Assembly (NCBI GenBank): GCA_963841205.1
Contig: CAWJCH010000027.1
Location: 4,147 to 68,146, forward strand
DNA from: CAWAWP01 sp963841205
GTDB taxonomy: Bacteria; Chloroflexota; Ktedonobacteria; Ktedonobacterales; JADMIN01
Length of the DNA: 64,000 nt
Direction: 5' to 3'
Position 1 is the first letter of the stretch, and every line of letters starts with the position of its first letter. Position numbers and translations under genes: made by a program. The notes under the pieces are model-generated. The model was not told the DNA's origin. It was given only the letters and a program-made list of their open reading frames with translations, and did not search any database. Positions 8,970-17,412 of this stretch are shown in pieces.

Positions 8970-9432
8970 GTGAACAGTACGGATATGAGTACGGTTCGAC
9001 AGGAGCTTATCCCGCTCTACGAATGGGGCTGCACCGTTCCCGTCGTCTGGTACGAGGGCAAGGCGCACTATCCCCTCACCTCGCTCTGCGACGTGCTGGG
9101 AGTGAAGTCACAGCAGCAGCGCGACCGCCTCCGCGAGCATGCCGTCCTGGGCCGCCTCCTGCGCCAGTTGCCCGTCAAGACGCGCACGGGCACGCGCGAG
9201 ACGTGGTGCATCGAGCGCAGGGGCATCGGCTTCTGGCTGGGCAGCATCCAGATCGCCAGCATCCGCGCCGACATTCAGCCGCGCCTCATGGAGTTTCAGG
9301 AGGCTCTCGTTGATGCTGCAGAATCGCTTGTGGTCGGGCGAGGTGTCGTCGGTTGTGGACGTGGCGCGGTTCACGCTCTCCCTGGAGGAGCGGATCGGGC
9401 GCCTGGAAGAGGCGACCTTCGGGGAGGAGTGA
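8970..9432 (+). pseudogene. phage antirepressor (P22 Ant N-terminal type), frameshifted
   Basis: The first frame gives MNSTDMSTVRQELIPLYEWG, then VPVVWYEGKAHYPLTSLCDVLGV and WCIERRGIGFWLGSI, a good match to the N-terminal domain of P22-type antirepressors, which counter phage repressors. After EFQEALVDAA near 9320 the natural C-terminus (LWSGEVSSVVDVARFTLSLE ... ATFGEE) continues in another frame and stops at 9430-9432, four bases before the next gene. Without the shift the protein runs on into nonsense. Only one base is out of place, so loss is recent or a sequence error. No slippery heptamer is visible at the junction. Confidence 0.75.
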
Positions 9433-9435
9433 GCT

Positions 9436-9948
9436 ATGAGACGGGGCATCTATCGGATTCGCAACGTCGCCACGGATGACTGCTACGTCGGCCAGGCGCA
9501 GAACATCGAAAAACGCTGGGCGTACCATAGACATCGCCTGGCACAGGGCGTCCACCACTCCCACAGGCTTCAACGTGCGTGGGACACGTTCGGCGCCGAC
9601 GCCTTCGCATGGGAGGTGGTCGAGGAGATCGAGCCGCCGCGCGGACTCGACGCGGCGGAGGCGCGACACATCCGAGCCCTGCCATCGACCTACAACGTCG
9701 GCATCGTGCCTGAAAAAACCGATACGCCCGTCGCGCGAGATTTAGGCCTGCGTACTCAGGAGCAGGAGTGCACCGTCATTCGCCATAAGACACGATGCCC
9801 TGGTTGCGGCAAAGCTGTTGAGATAGAGGAGCGCGTTTACCCCGGCCTGGGCCGCATCGTGGATATCTTCGTGTACGATTCAAAAACCTCCGACTGGCGG
9901 CTTGTGTCTACTGACGTGATACGCGACGTAGAGAGGGGCGGGCAGTAG
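9436..9948 (+). CDS. GIY-YIG nuclease domain protein
   Basis: 170 residues; the start is fixed by GGGGAGGAG just upstream. The N-terminal 80 residues form a GIY-YIG domain: GIYRIRNV at residue 4, CYVG at 17-20, the catalytic Arg region (KRWAYHRHRL) and the late acidic position (EEIEP/EARHI). After residue 100 comes a separate part with a CPGCG zinc-ribbon half (RHKTRCPGCGKAVEIEERVY). The family cuts DNA one strand at a time and is common in mobile DNA. Probably co-transcribed with the antirepressor and the following small gene (gap of two bases). Confidence 0.82.
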   Translation: MRRGIYRIRNVATDDCYVGQAQNIEKRWAYHRHRLAQGVHHSHRLQRAWDTFGADAFAWEVVEEIEPPRGLDAAEARHIRALPSTYNVGIVPEKTDTPVARDLGLRTQEQECTVIRHKTRCPGCGKAVEIEERVYPGLGRIVDIFVYDSKTSDWRLVSTDVIRDVERGGQ

Positions 9949-9950
9949 CC

Positions 9951-10166
9951 ATGCGAAGGACGTTGTATAGCGGCGCTCACCTGCGGGCGCTCCCGGACGC
10001 CACCCTCGACGCCTTCATGGGGGAGACCGCCACGCCCGAAGAGCCTGCCTCTGCTGCGGAGGTGGTCGTCATCAGCTTCCAGGAGATTCACCTCACCTGC
10101 CAGTGCGGGCGCAAGCACCGCGTCGTCGTGGAGAATGGGCGCGTGCGCCAAGAGGTGGAGGAGTAG
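9951..10166 (+). CDS. 71-residue protein with CxC motif, unknown
   Basis: Begins MRRTLYSGAHLRALPDATLD two bases after the GIY-YIG stop codon, so the two are surely co-transcribed. A short C-terminal beta-rich part reads IHLTCQCGRKHRVVVENGRV; the CQCGRKH motif could be half a zinc site. Acidic end. Family unknown. Confidence 0.6.
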   Translation: MRRTLYSGAHLRALPDATLDAFMGETATPEEPASAAEVVVISFQEIHLTCQCGRKHRVVVENGRVRQEVEE

Positions 10167-10177
10167 CCCGGAGGCGT

Positions 10178-10214
10178 AGCAAAGGGGCACGGTACTCAGC
10201 CGTGCCCCTTTGCT
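10178..10214. terminator. perfect 15-bp hairpin between convergent genes
   Basis: Arms AGCAAAGGGGCACGG and CCGTGCCCCTTTGCT with a 7-base loop, eleven bases after the small gene and before the 3' end of the opposing gene. It can serve both directions: the left arm supplies a TTT in the reverse reading. Likely bidirectional terminator. Confidence 0.75.
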
Positions 10215-10309
10215 ATGCCCCTGATACCGAATCCGATGGGGTCGTTGTCGAAGGGTTTCGCCGCACCTAGGCCCGCGCGTGCTGCCAGCCCCCCCAGCCA
10301 GATTCCGCA

Positions 10310-11185
10310 CTAGCGGCCGGCTTGGAAGAGGTAGGCGAAGAGCGCATCGGGCCTGATGGCCGAGAGCAGCCAGCCGACGAGGATGGAGCCCGCCGCGGCG
10401 CCGATCGAGAGGATGAGGCGCCGGCGACGGTCGCGCTCCGCCTTGCCGGCGATGCGGTCGACGGCCACCTGGAGCATCTCCGGGTCATCGCGCAGCCACA
10501 CCTGCAAGTCCTGGAGTCGAGCGAGTCGCGTCCGCGCGACGCTCGCCGCGGTGGGCGCGTCGGCGGGCGAGCTCCCGCCGTCGGGCTGTTGCTGCCGCGC
10601 CTGGTCGATAGCCGCCGCCACCCCGTCGATGATGGCATTGCGGTAGTAGCTCTCGAGCGAGGCCGGCGCACCGCTCTTGGCCCCTTCGACCGTCTTGACG
10701 AACGCGGCGAGGTCCGCGAGGAACCGCTTGTCGCGCAGCTTCCCGATCACGTAGCGCGGCGTGGCCTTACCGCTCGGCCAGCGGACGGTGGCGGTGCCGC
10801 CGTGGAAGCGCTCGGCGAACTGCGGCGTCTTCTTGCCGAACTGGCCGCTGTGCAGGTAATACACCTCGTGGGTCCTGGGGTCCTCGGCGAGGACACCCGC
10901 CGTCAGCGACGGGTCGCGCTTGCGCGACAGGTTGGCCATGCAGACGGAGGTGACGTTGCCGCCGGGGGTTGGCTTGGTGGTGCCGAACGAGCACCAATAG
11001 ACGCCCCCCGCGTCGTCGGGCTCCAGGATGGCCCAAATACCCACACCATCGTGCCACCACGCGCGTTCGGGGTAGGCGCCCTGCGGCGTGAGCTGCTGGA
11101 CATCGAATCCCTCGGCGCCCTGCTGGAGCCGCTCGCGCAACTGCGGGAACACGGCATCGACATCCGTGACGGCCACCAGATCCAT
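10310..11185 (-). CDS. unknown protein with C-terminal membrane anchor
   Basis: 291 residues; the ATG at 11185 follows GGAGTGGAGGG. The N-terminal 190 residues look globular and contain VYYLHSGQFGKKTPQFAERF followed by RYVIGKLRDKRFLADLAAFV. That layout faintly recalls the small input domain found beside McrB-like and other defence proteins, but the match is loose. A polar linker (QQQPDGGSSPADAPTAAS) follows, then a helix and a single membrane segment at about 265-285 (LILSIGAAAGSILVGWLLSA). A tail-anchored protein in an island is a plausible defence or effector gene; this is inference. Confidence 0.6.
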   Translation of the reverse strand: MDLVAVTDVDAVFPQLRERLQQGAEGFDVQQLTPQGAYPERAWWHDGVGIWAILEPDDAGGVYWCSFGTTKPTPGGNVTSVCMANLSRKRDPSLTAGVLAEDPRTHEVYYLHSGQFGKKTPQFAERFHGGTATVRWPSGKATPRYVIGKLRDKRFLADLAAFVKTVEGAKSGAPASLESYYRNAIIDGVAAAIDQARQQQPDGGSSPADAPTAASVARTRLARLQDLQVWLRDDPEMLQVAVDRIAGKAERDRRRRLILSIGAAAGSILVGWLLSAIRPDALFAYLFQAGR

Positions 11186-11537
11186 GCGACACCCTCCACT
11201 CCCCGCGACGCGCGGCGCCGCTCATCTGTACGCAGGCCAGTATGATAGCAAATTGGCGAGGGCAAGTGGAGGATGTGAGGGGCAAGCCTGAAGTCAAGGG
11301 GCATTGCCGAGTCTCATACTACGACTACCGGCGCAGAATCCGTATGAGACGTGCTAGGCGCTGGCGATGCCGACCGAAGCAACGGCGGAATATGCGGCAC
11401 CAGTGCTCGTGTTGATGGTGACGCACGTACGTTAGGTTTCCTCTGGGGCGCCGCCGCGTCTATCTCGGCGCGGCGAGGGTGGGTGCAGCAGGTACAGAGT
11501 CTTGGTACGCTAGGTGCTCCCTTCCCACATGGGTTAC
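11186..11537. other. intergenic end of the island, with a hairpin
   Basis: No gene. It carries the 9-bp inverted repeat GTCTCATAC / GTATGAGAC at 11311-11350 around a 22-base loop, and ends in the 9-bp target duplication of the ISAs1 element (11529-11537). Confidence 0.5.
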
Positions 11538-12793
11538 CAGGGTCTTTTCATGCTAGATCAATGCCCATGAGTGCCAGCGCGTGGCGGGGATACCTGGCCT
11601 GCCGGCGGAGAGCGGCGGCAATATTCGTAACGCCGTGTTGCCGCAGCAGATTGAGGGCGGCGTTGCGACAGGCCGCGAGATTGGCGGGCGCGCGGCCCGA
11701 GCGGACCTGGCAGGTGTCTTCCCCCAGCGTCACCTCGCGGACGTAGGGCAACCCATTCTCAATCTGCCAGTGGCCGCGCCACAGTTGCTCCAGCCGGGCG
11801 GCATCCGCCTGCTCAGGGGGCACGCTGGTGAGAGCATAGGACCACTCCTCGCGCGTGGCGCCCAACTGGGCGCCGCTCACGTCCTCGACTTCGCGGCGGA
11901 TGCGACAGACCTGCGCGAGGCCCGGCCAGCCGGCAATCGTGCCCGCCTCTCCCGCCTCAGCATCCAAGCGTTCTGGTTGGGCAAGATAGCTGACCACCTC
12001 GGTCGAGCATTCCAGGGTGCGCCGCTCCTCCCGGTCGCCATGGCGCTTGCCCGCGACCACCACCCGCTGGCGCGGCGTCCACGGATCGGCGAAACTCAGC
12101 GCGACGGCCGCCAGGGTCAGCGGCTGGTTCTGCTTCAGGACGACAAAGTAGTGCCCCCTTTTCGCACGATCTGGCGGCAGAGGGCCCGCGTGGCCAGGAG
12201 CGCGTCACCGGTCACCACCCGCCCCGCCAACAGTCGCGCCGGCAACGCCGCCAGCACGGCCTGCACCCCAGCCAATTCGTGCCCTTTGCCCACCGTTTCC
12301 GCCTCCGCCAGCACCACCCGCGTCTGGTGGGCGTAGGCCGCGACCAAGGGCACACCGGGGATCTCCTCGCCGTGCAGGCCGCGCAGCGTCTTGCCGTCAA
12401 TCGCCAGCGCCTCGTCCGGCTGCAGCCCTTGCGCGACAAACCAGTGGCCCAGCACCCGCTCGAAGGCGGCGTGGTCCAGGCGGCGAAACGCTCGATGCCG
12501 CGTCGCCACACTTGGTCCCCGCTCCGCCCGCAACCCCAGCGCGACGCGGATCTCGGGATCGCACTCCCGTCCCCATTGACTGATGGCGTACAGGCTGCGG
12601 CTCCCACACAACAGCGCGCAGACCGCCAGCGCCAGCATCCCGTCGAGGTGATGCACCCGGCCTTGGCCACGCCGTACATCGGGCAACGTCTGCAGTGCCG
12701 CCCGCAGAGACCCCTCTGGCGCCATCTGGCGCCCGTCTGGCTTGTTCATGCGGCGCAGTTTACTTGATCTGCCTTAGCATGAAAAGGCCCTGC
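11538..12793 (-). mobile_element. ISAs1-family insertion sequence, complete ends
   Basis: A 1256-bp element. The left end begins CAGGGTCTTTTCATGCTA and the right end, read inward, begins CAGGGCCTTTTCATGCTA after one extra base; both continue into a shared AGATCA. The element is flanked by the direct repeat ATGGGTTAC (11529-11537 and 12794-12802), the target duplication. Insertion lies about 120 bases upstream of the receiver gene and probably separates it from its native promoter. Confidence 0.88.
11548..12749 (-). pseudogene. ISAs1-family transposase, one frameshift
   Basis: DDE transposase. The first part (12749 down to about 12140) has the N-terminal motif TLPDVRRGQGRVHHLDGMLA and the first catalytic region LAIDGKTLRG. 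At the run AAAAGGGGG the frame goes to a stop. Shifting back by one base restores KGGHYFVVLKQNQPL and the rest, including the late region HWQIENGLPYVREVTLGED and the conserved end NIAAALRRQARYP. The intact protein would be about 400 residues. The shift is either loss of one G or a backward slip on the A/G run; regulated slippage is not the norm for ISAs1, so I call it inactivated. Confidence 0.85.
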
Positions 12794-12921
12794 ATGGGTT
12801 ACTCTGCTACCTTGACAGTTAGGGGCGCGCAGGCTATACTCGTCGTCGTTCGTTTGCTCTCTCTTGACCTGGGTGACCCGATGCGCAGCAACTTAGTATG
12901 CGCAAACATCTGGGTGAGCTT

Positions 12922-13320
12922 ATGGCAGACATCTTGGTCGTGGACGACGACGGCGACACCCGCGCGATGCTCCGGGAGCTGCTCGAAGACGACGAGCACT
13001 TCACGGTTTTTGAGTCCCCCGACGGAGAATCCGCCCTCGCGCGACTCCGCACGCACCCCGTACCGTTGATCGTCCTGCTGGACTGGCTGATGCCGGGCCT
13101 CGACGGCATCCAAGTGTTGCAGGCGCTGGCCGAGGATGCCCCACTCACCCGCCGCCACGCCTATATCCTTCTGACGGCGGCGGGCATCTCCGAGGCGCGT
13201 CCCCTGCCGCCGTTGCCGCCCGTCCTTGACGTGGGGGTGATACTGAAGCCCTTCGACATTGACGCGCTGCTCGCGGCAATCCGCGACGCCGCTGTGCGCA
13301 TCTCCGGCCCCGCCGCTTAG
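12922..13320 (+). CDS. single-domain response regulator
   Basis: Phospho-acceptor signalling protein of 132 residues (start MADILVVDDDGD; an ATG at 12898 is in frame). All receiver landmarks are present: acidic DDD at 7-9, phospho-site Asp in VLLDWLMPGLDG, Thr/Ser in ILLTAAG, and Lys in GVILKPFD. There is no output domain, so it acts through protein contacts (CheY-like). It lies just downstream of an ISAs1 copy and upstream of a histidine kinase, a likely partner. Confidence 0.87.
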   Translation: MADILVVDDDGDTRAMLRELLEDDEHFTVFESPDGESALARLRTHPVPLIVLLDWLMPGLDGIQVLQALAEDAPLTRRHAYILLTAAGISEARPLPPLPPVLDVGVILKPFDIDALLAAIRDAAVRISGPAA

Positions 13321-13934
13321 GCCGGACGTTGATAGTCGCCCATGATCCTATTTACCTAGTTTTGTGCAAACAGGCAGGATAGAGTGCTTGGTCACGGAAC
13401 CCTCCCCTCGGGTTGCATGTGGTGTGTCGCGGTACTCCAGGTGAGAGACAACCCCATTCGGTGGCGCCGTGGCCCAGCCCACACCAACGGCCCCGCGATC
13501 AGGCTCGTTGACGTAGGAGCAACAGCACGCCGAAGGTCATGATCGCGCGCGGGCATCACGGTGGCCTCACGGACGTGAACGTCGATCTCTCGCAGCACGC
13601 ACGGTACGGTGGCGCGAAGCCACGGGCCTGGATTGCGCGTATGAGTGCCGGACGGTGGGAATCCAGGGTGCGCTTGCGCTGCGCTGCGCTGCTTGCAGGG
13701 GGCACTCGAGGTCGGTGGCTCCACATGGCTGAAGCCCCGGCGGCCTCGTGGTGGCAGTGCATGGCGCGCCCGGCGCGCGTGACGTTGCCGTGAGGCGCCC
13801 AGACCCGGCAGTGAGAAGCATGTGACAGGCCGCCCCTATGCTGGTGACGGCTGGTGACGGGCGGCTTGCCCTGGAAGGACCAGATACAGGTGCAAGGTTG
13901 CGCGTGACGAGAGCGATACGGGGAAGTCGGAATC
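13321..13934. other. intergenic; contains start of a duplicated block
   Basis: No gene seen. From about 13550 the sequence is recognisably similar to 21535 onward, as in GGTGGCCTCACGGACGTGAAC against CAGCCTCACAGAGGTGAAC. The spacing of matches is kept into the following gene. Confidence 0.5.
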
Positions 13935-14560
13935 ATGGCACACGTACTGATCGCGCAGCGAGACCCTGCCGTGCGCTCTACGCTGGCACGTGCGCTCCAA
14001 GCCGAGGGGCATGTCGTCACCGAGGTCTCGGATGGCGTGTTGGCGATCGCCGCGCTGTGGGTCGCGCGCCGCCCCTTGGTGGCGCTCTTGGATGAGCACT
14101 TGACCCCGCTCGACGCGACGGACCTCTTGGAGCTGGCGGCGGACGGGGAGGCACCGCTGCTCCGCCACCGCTACGTCGTGCTCACGGACACCTCGCCCCA
14201 TCTGGTGCTGCGCCCAGCGCTGCGCGACGCTCTTCGCAGGCTGCAGGCGCCCGTGCTCTCCGTGCCGCTCGACGTGGAGGGCGTGTGCGAGGCCGTCATG
14301 GACGCTGCCCGCTATCTGCCGACTTCGCGCATGGACACAGCCGAGCCGGTGCCCTGGTCCGCGCGCATGGAACAACTTGTCCTCCCAGTGGCGTGAGCAC
14401 CCGCACGTCAACATGCTGCAGGTGTGCGACGTGCCCCTGGCTCTCCTGTACTCAACGTCGAGTGCGGGCCGCCAGGGGTCTCCATCTCGCCCGGCGAGTC
14501 ACATGCATGTACTGAAGTGGACAGCAGTGCATCCCTACGCACGGGATCACCGCACACTTT
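13550..14560 (+). repeat. duplicated 1-kb block, copy A
   Basis: Diverged direct duplicate of 21535-22545. It includes about 385 bases upstream of the atypical receiver gene (shared GTGAGAAGCATGTGACA-like stretch and CCCTGGAAGGACCA), the whole gene and about 160 bases after it (shared CCCCTGGCTCTCC and AGGGGTCTC). Same orientation, 8 kb apart. Confidence 0.75.
13935..14396 (+). CDS. atypical receiver-domain protein
   Basis: 153 residues starting MAHVLIAQRDPAVRSTLARA. The fold pattern of a response-regulator receiver is clear (VVTEVSDGVLAIAALWVARR, then LVALLDEHLTPLDATDLLEL), and the phospho-site Asp in ALLDEH is kept. The N-terminal acidic pair is reduced to one Asp (QRDP) and the conserved Lys near the end is missing (LSVPLDVEG). 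Signalling by normal phosphorylation is doubtful. A decayed second copy lies at 21.9 kb. It sits 355 bases before the histidine kinase. Confidence 0.72.
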   Translation: MAHVLIAQRDPAVRSTLARALQAEGHVVTEVSDGVLAIAALWVARRPLVALLDEHLTPLDATDLLELAADGEAPLLRHRYVVLTDTSPHLVLRPALRDALRRLQAPVLSVPLDVEGVCEAVMDAARYLPTSRMDTAEPVPWSARMEQLVLPVA

Positions 14561-14751
14561 CCCCATTGACGTTGGGGCGGAAGGCGTGACACGATCAGCA
14601 GGGCCCACTGCAGACGACACGCGGCACGCGCGTGGGCTGCACGAGGCTTGCCCCTCGCACGGTACGTGCTTCCCCCACCTCCACTGCTCGGCGGGTGCGG
14701 GACGGCTCGCCCGCCCTGTGGTAAGGACCTTCCCGCGGAAGGCTTCCCACC
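14397..14751. other. intergenic upstream of the kinase
   Basis: No gene. The first 160 bases belong to the duplicated block. GGAAGG at 14737-14742 is the ribosome binding site of the kinase gene. Confidence 0.45.
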
Positions 14752-16572
14752 ATGACCAGTGGCACCCAGCAGCCAGCGCTTCCCGCACCACCACTACACA
14801 CGAGGCGCCCACCACGGACGCCGACGGCCGCTCTACCCCCCACCTCCTCGACGGCGGCCACCTCCGACGGGATGGCGCGCTCCGAGATACTGCGCAGTCT
14901 CGGCGTCCTGGACCTCATGCCCGATGCGATGCTCGTCGCCGATGTGAATGGGCGCATCCTCCGGGTCAACGCGCAGGCGGAGCAGCTCTTCGGTTATCCC
15001 CATGGTGCCCTCGTGGGTCGCCCGGTCGAGGCGCTCCTGCCCGAGCGCTTCGGCGCGACGCATCCGCAGCACCGCGTCGACTTCGCCGTCGAGCCCCACG
15101 CCCGCCCGATGGGCAGCAGACTCACGCTCGCCGGTCGGCGGCGGGATGGCGGCGAGTTCCCCGTCGAGGTCAGCCTGAGCCCCCTCCCGGTGGGCGAGGA
15201 GGTGCTCGTCCTCGCCAGCGTCCGCGACAGCAGCGAGCGGGTGCAGTTGGAGCGCGAGCGTGCGGCGGAGACCGAACGGGCGCGCGCGCTCCTGCAGCTG
15301 GTCCTCGATCAGCTGCCGGGCGGTGCCTACCTGGTGCGCGGGCCCGACGCGCGGCTCGTGCTCGCCAACCGTGCCGCCGAAGCGGTCTGGGGCGCAACGT
15401 GGGAGGTGGGCCAGCCGATGGCGGCCTTCCTGCGAGAGACGGGCGTGCGCTACGAGGCCGAGAATGGGCGGGAGTTGGCGCCGGACGACCTCGTCACCGT
15501 GCAGGTGGTCCGCGGCGGGGCAGCGGTCTCGCAACGACGCGAGGTGGTCCGCCGGCCTGACGGCTCGCGCCTCGCCGTCCTGCTGAGCGCTGTGGCGATG
15601 CCCGGCGATTTGCTCCCCGTCGAACGAGTTCGACCGCGTCGGCGCCTCGCCACCGCGGAGCGGGAACCCGCCGCCTTGGTGCTGCTGCAGGATATCAGCG
15701 TCCTGCAGGCGGCGGAGCACCTCAAGGACGAGTTCGTCAGCGTCGCCGCGCATGAGCTGCGCACGCCGTTGGCCGCCATCCAGGGCTTCGCCAGCATGCT
15801 GCGCGTGCAGACTGCGCTGGGGCGCGGGCCGGCGCTGGTCGACTGGCAGCAGGAGGCGATCGCCGAGATCGAGGAGGCCAGCGCGCGCCTGAACGGGCTG
15901 GTCACGGACCTGTTGGACGCGACGCGCATCCAGGCCGGACGCCTGGAACTGCACCTGGTGCCGCTGGACCTGCTGGCGCTGCTGCGCCGCAGCCTGATGC
16001 AGCTGCAGGTGACCACCACCCGGCACATGCTGACGCTGGACGCCCCGCCCGATCCCGTGCTGCTCGCCGGCGAGGGGCCGCGGCTGGAGCAGGTCGTGGG
16101 CAACCTCGTCGGCAATGCCATCAAGTACAGCCCCGACGGCGGACCTATCACCGTCACCGTGCGAGCGGATCCCGCGGCGGCCCGCGTCGAGGTGCGCATC
16201 CGCGACGCGGGCATCGGCATCCCGGCGGACCAGCAGGCGAAGCTGTTCCAGCGTTTCGCCCGGGCGAGCAACGTGCATGAGCATGCCATCGCGGGCACCG
16301 GCCTGGGCCTGTACGTCTGTCGGGAGCTCGTCGAGCGACACGGTGGCCAGATCTGGTTCGAGTCGGCGGAGGGATCCGGTACCACCTTCTTCCTTACCCT
16401 CCCACTGCTGCCGCTCTCGCCGCGGGCGGCCGACCCCGACGCTTCGGGCGGTCGGACGCGCACGCCCGAGGCGAGCGTGGCGGCCCGGTCGTACACGCCA
16501 ACAGGACGCTCGCCCGACGCGGCAGACGACGGTGGGCCGACCAACGCCAGGCGTCACAGCGCACGGCGCTGA
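14752..16572 (+). CDS. PAS-PAS sensor histidine kinase
   Basis: 606 residues, soluble (no membrane helix). A Pro/Thr-rich N-terminus is followed by PAS 1 at about 48-165 (LMPDAMLVADVNGRILRVNA) and PAS 2 at about 180-320 (GGAYLVRGPDARLVLANRAA). The dimerisation/phospho-accept domain has the H-box FVSVAAHELRTPLAAIQGF, with His334 as phosphorylation site. The ATPase domain has the N-box NLVGNAIKYSPDGG (Asn455), G1 DAGIGI (485-490) and G2 GTGLGLYV (515-522). The C-terminal 50 residues are low complexity. It probably senses a small molecule, redox state or light through a PAS ligand and phosphorylates a neighbouring receiver, most likely the canonical one at 12.9 kb. Confidence 0.9.
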   Translation: MTSGTQQPALPAPPLHTRRPPRTPTAALPPTSSTAATSDGMARSEILRSLGVLDLMPDAMLVADVNGRILRVNAQAEQLFGYPHGALVGRPVEALLPERFGATHPQHRVDFAVEPHARPMGSRLTLAGRRRDGGEFPVEVSLSPLPVGEEVLVLASVRDSSERVQLERERAAETERARALLQLVLDQLPGGAYLVRGPDARLVLANRAAEAVWGATWEVGQPMAAFLRETGVRYEAENGRELAPDDLVTVQVVRGGAAVSQRREVVRRPDGSRLAVLLSAVAMPGDLLPVERVRPRRRLATAEREPAALVLLQDISVLQAAEHLKDEFVSVAAHELRTPLAAIQGFASMLRVQTALGRGPALVDWQQEAIAEIEEASARLNGLVTDLLDATRIQAGRLELHLVPLDLLALLRRSLMQLQVTTTRHMLTLDAPPDPVLLAGEGPRLEQVVGNLVGNAIKYSPDGGPITVTVRADPAAARVEVRIRDAGIGIPADQQAKLFQRFARASNVHEHAIAGTGLGLYVCRELVERHGGQIWFESAEGSGTTFFLTLPLLPLSPRAADPDASGGRTRTPEASVAARSYTPTGRSPDAADDGGPTNARRHSARR

Positions 16573-17034
16573 AGGTGGATCTCCCCCCGCACGCTATCCC
16601 CCCCGTGCAGTCCCCGTACAGACGACCTCGGACCGGGCTCAGTCGCTCCGTGTCGTCCTGCTGAGCGTCCTCATCTGGGCACGGGATCGATCGCCGTCCC
16701 TCCCGTGCCCATGGAGGTGGCACGACGCATCGCCGCCTCCTCCCGCACAGGTGGAACGTGTGCGATACCCGGATTGCAGAGCGTTCGTGCCTCGTTTGTG
16801 ACGCATGGCTCCCCTCAGCGAGGCCGCACCGTGAGATGATGGCGCTAGACTCGCTTGACGACGCGCGACTCGGTGCGTCGGAGCCTGTAGAGCATGGCTG
16901 CAGTGCGCTGCCTGCCATCTCCTTGTACACGCTGGCGCTGGGGCGACTCCCCTGGCCTGAGCGTCCGTACGCCTCCTCCGCGCGGACCATTCGCCCGGCA
17001 ACCGCCCGACGGGAAGCGGTAGAAAGCGCCCACT
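16573..17034. other. intergenic, no gene seen
   Basis: About 460 bases between the kinase and the next receiver-like gene. Only antisense and short frames without family features. Confidence 0.4.
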
Positions 17035-17412
17035 GTGGCCACACCCCCTCCTCGCATCGCCGTCGGCGCCGCCTACCCGATGGATCGGTTCATCGCCCTT
17101 GCGCTGCGGCAGGGCGGCTACGAGCCGCACCTCCTCCCGGTCGGAGGGAAACTACTACCCGCGCTGCTCGTCGCGACAGTCGACGCGACCGTGTTGGAAG
17201 CGAGCTTCCCCCTGGTCGACGTCTTCGCGCTGTGCGCACGTCTGCGCGCCGTGTCGGTCATCCCCATCGTCCTGTTGCTGTATCGTGACGAGGCACACCG
17301 GCAGGCGGAGGCGCTGCAGATGGGGGCGTCCGCCGGTCTCATCTTGCCCGTCGACGCGGAGGAACTGCTCGCCTGCGTCCGATCGGTGGTGCCGCAGGAA
17401 GGGACTCCCTGA
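17035..17412 (+). CDS. pseudo-receiver protein
   Basis: 125 residues from a GTG start (MATPPPRIAVGAAYPMDRFI). The alternating beta/alpha pattern and the C-terminal signature (GASAGLILPVDAEELLACVR) match response-regulator receivers. However, the phospho-site is Glu instead of Asp (ATVLEASFPLVD), the acidic pair is replaced (GAAYP), and the Lys before Pro is lost (LILPVD). It is therefore either constitutively 'on' in shape or a phosphorylation-independent switch. No output domain. Third receiver-type gene of this cluster. Confidence 0.65.
   Translation: MATPPPRIAVGAAYPMDRFIALALRQGGYEPHLLPVGGKLLPALLVATVDATVLEASFPLVDVFALCARLRAVSVIPIVLLLYRDEAHRQAEALQMGASAGLILPVDAEELLACVRSVVPQEGTP

Noticed and set aside
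9310..9340. Programmed frameshift in the antirepressor
   Set aside because: No slippery heptamer or following pseudoknot-like structure is visible; ordinary mutation is simpler.
11311..11350. Hairpin as a phage attachment site of the island
   Set aside because: No matching copy was found near the other border at 6.2 kb, so it stays a plain inverted repeat.
13392..13724. Minus-strand 110-codon frame
   Set aside because: Lies in the duplicated non-coding flank and is not kept open in the second copy.
14833..16557. A 574-codon minus-strand frame
   Set aside because: Antisense to the histidine kinase; Arg/Gln/His-rich shadow with no motif.
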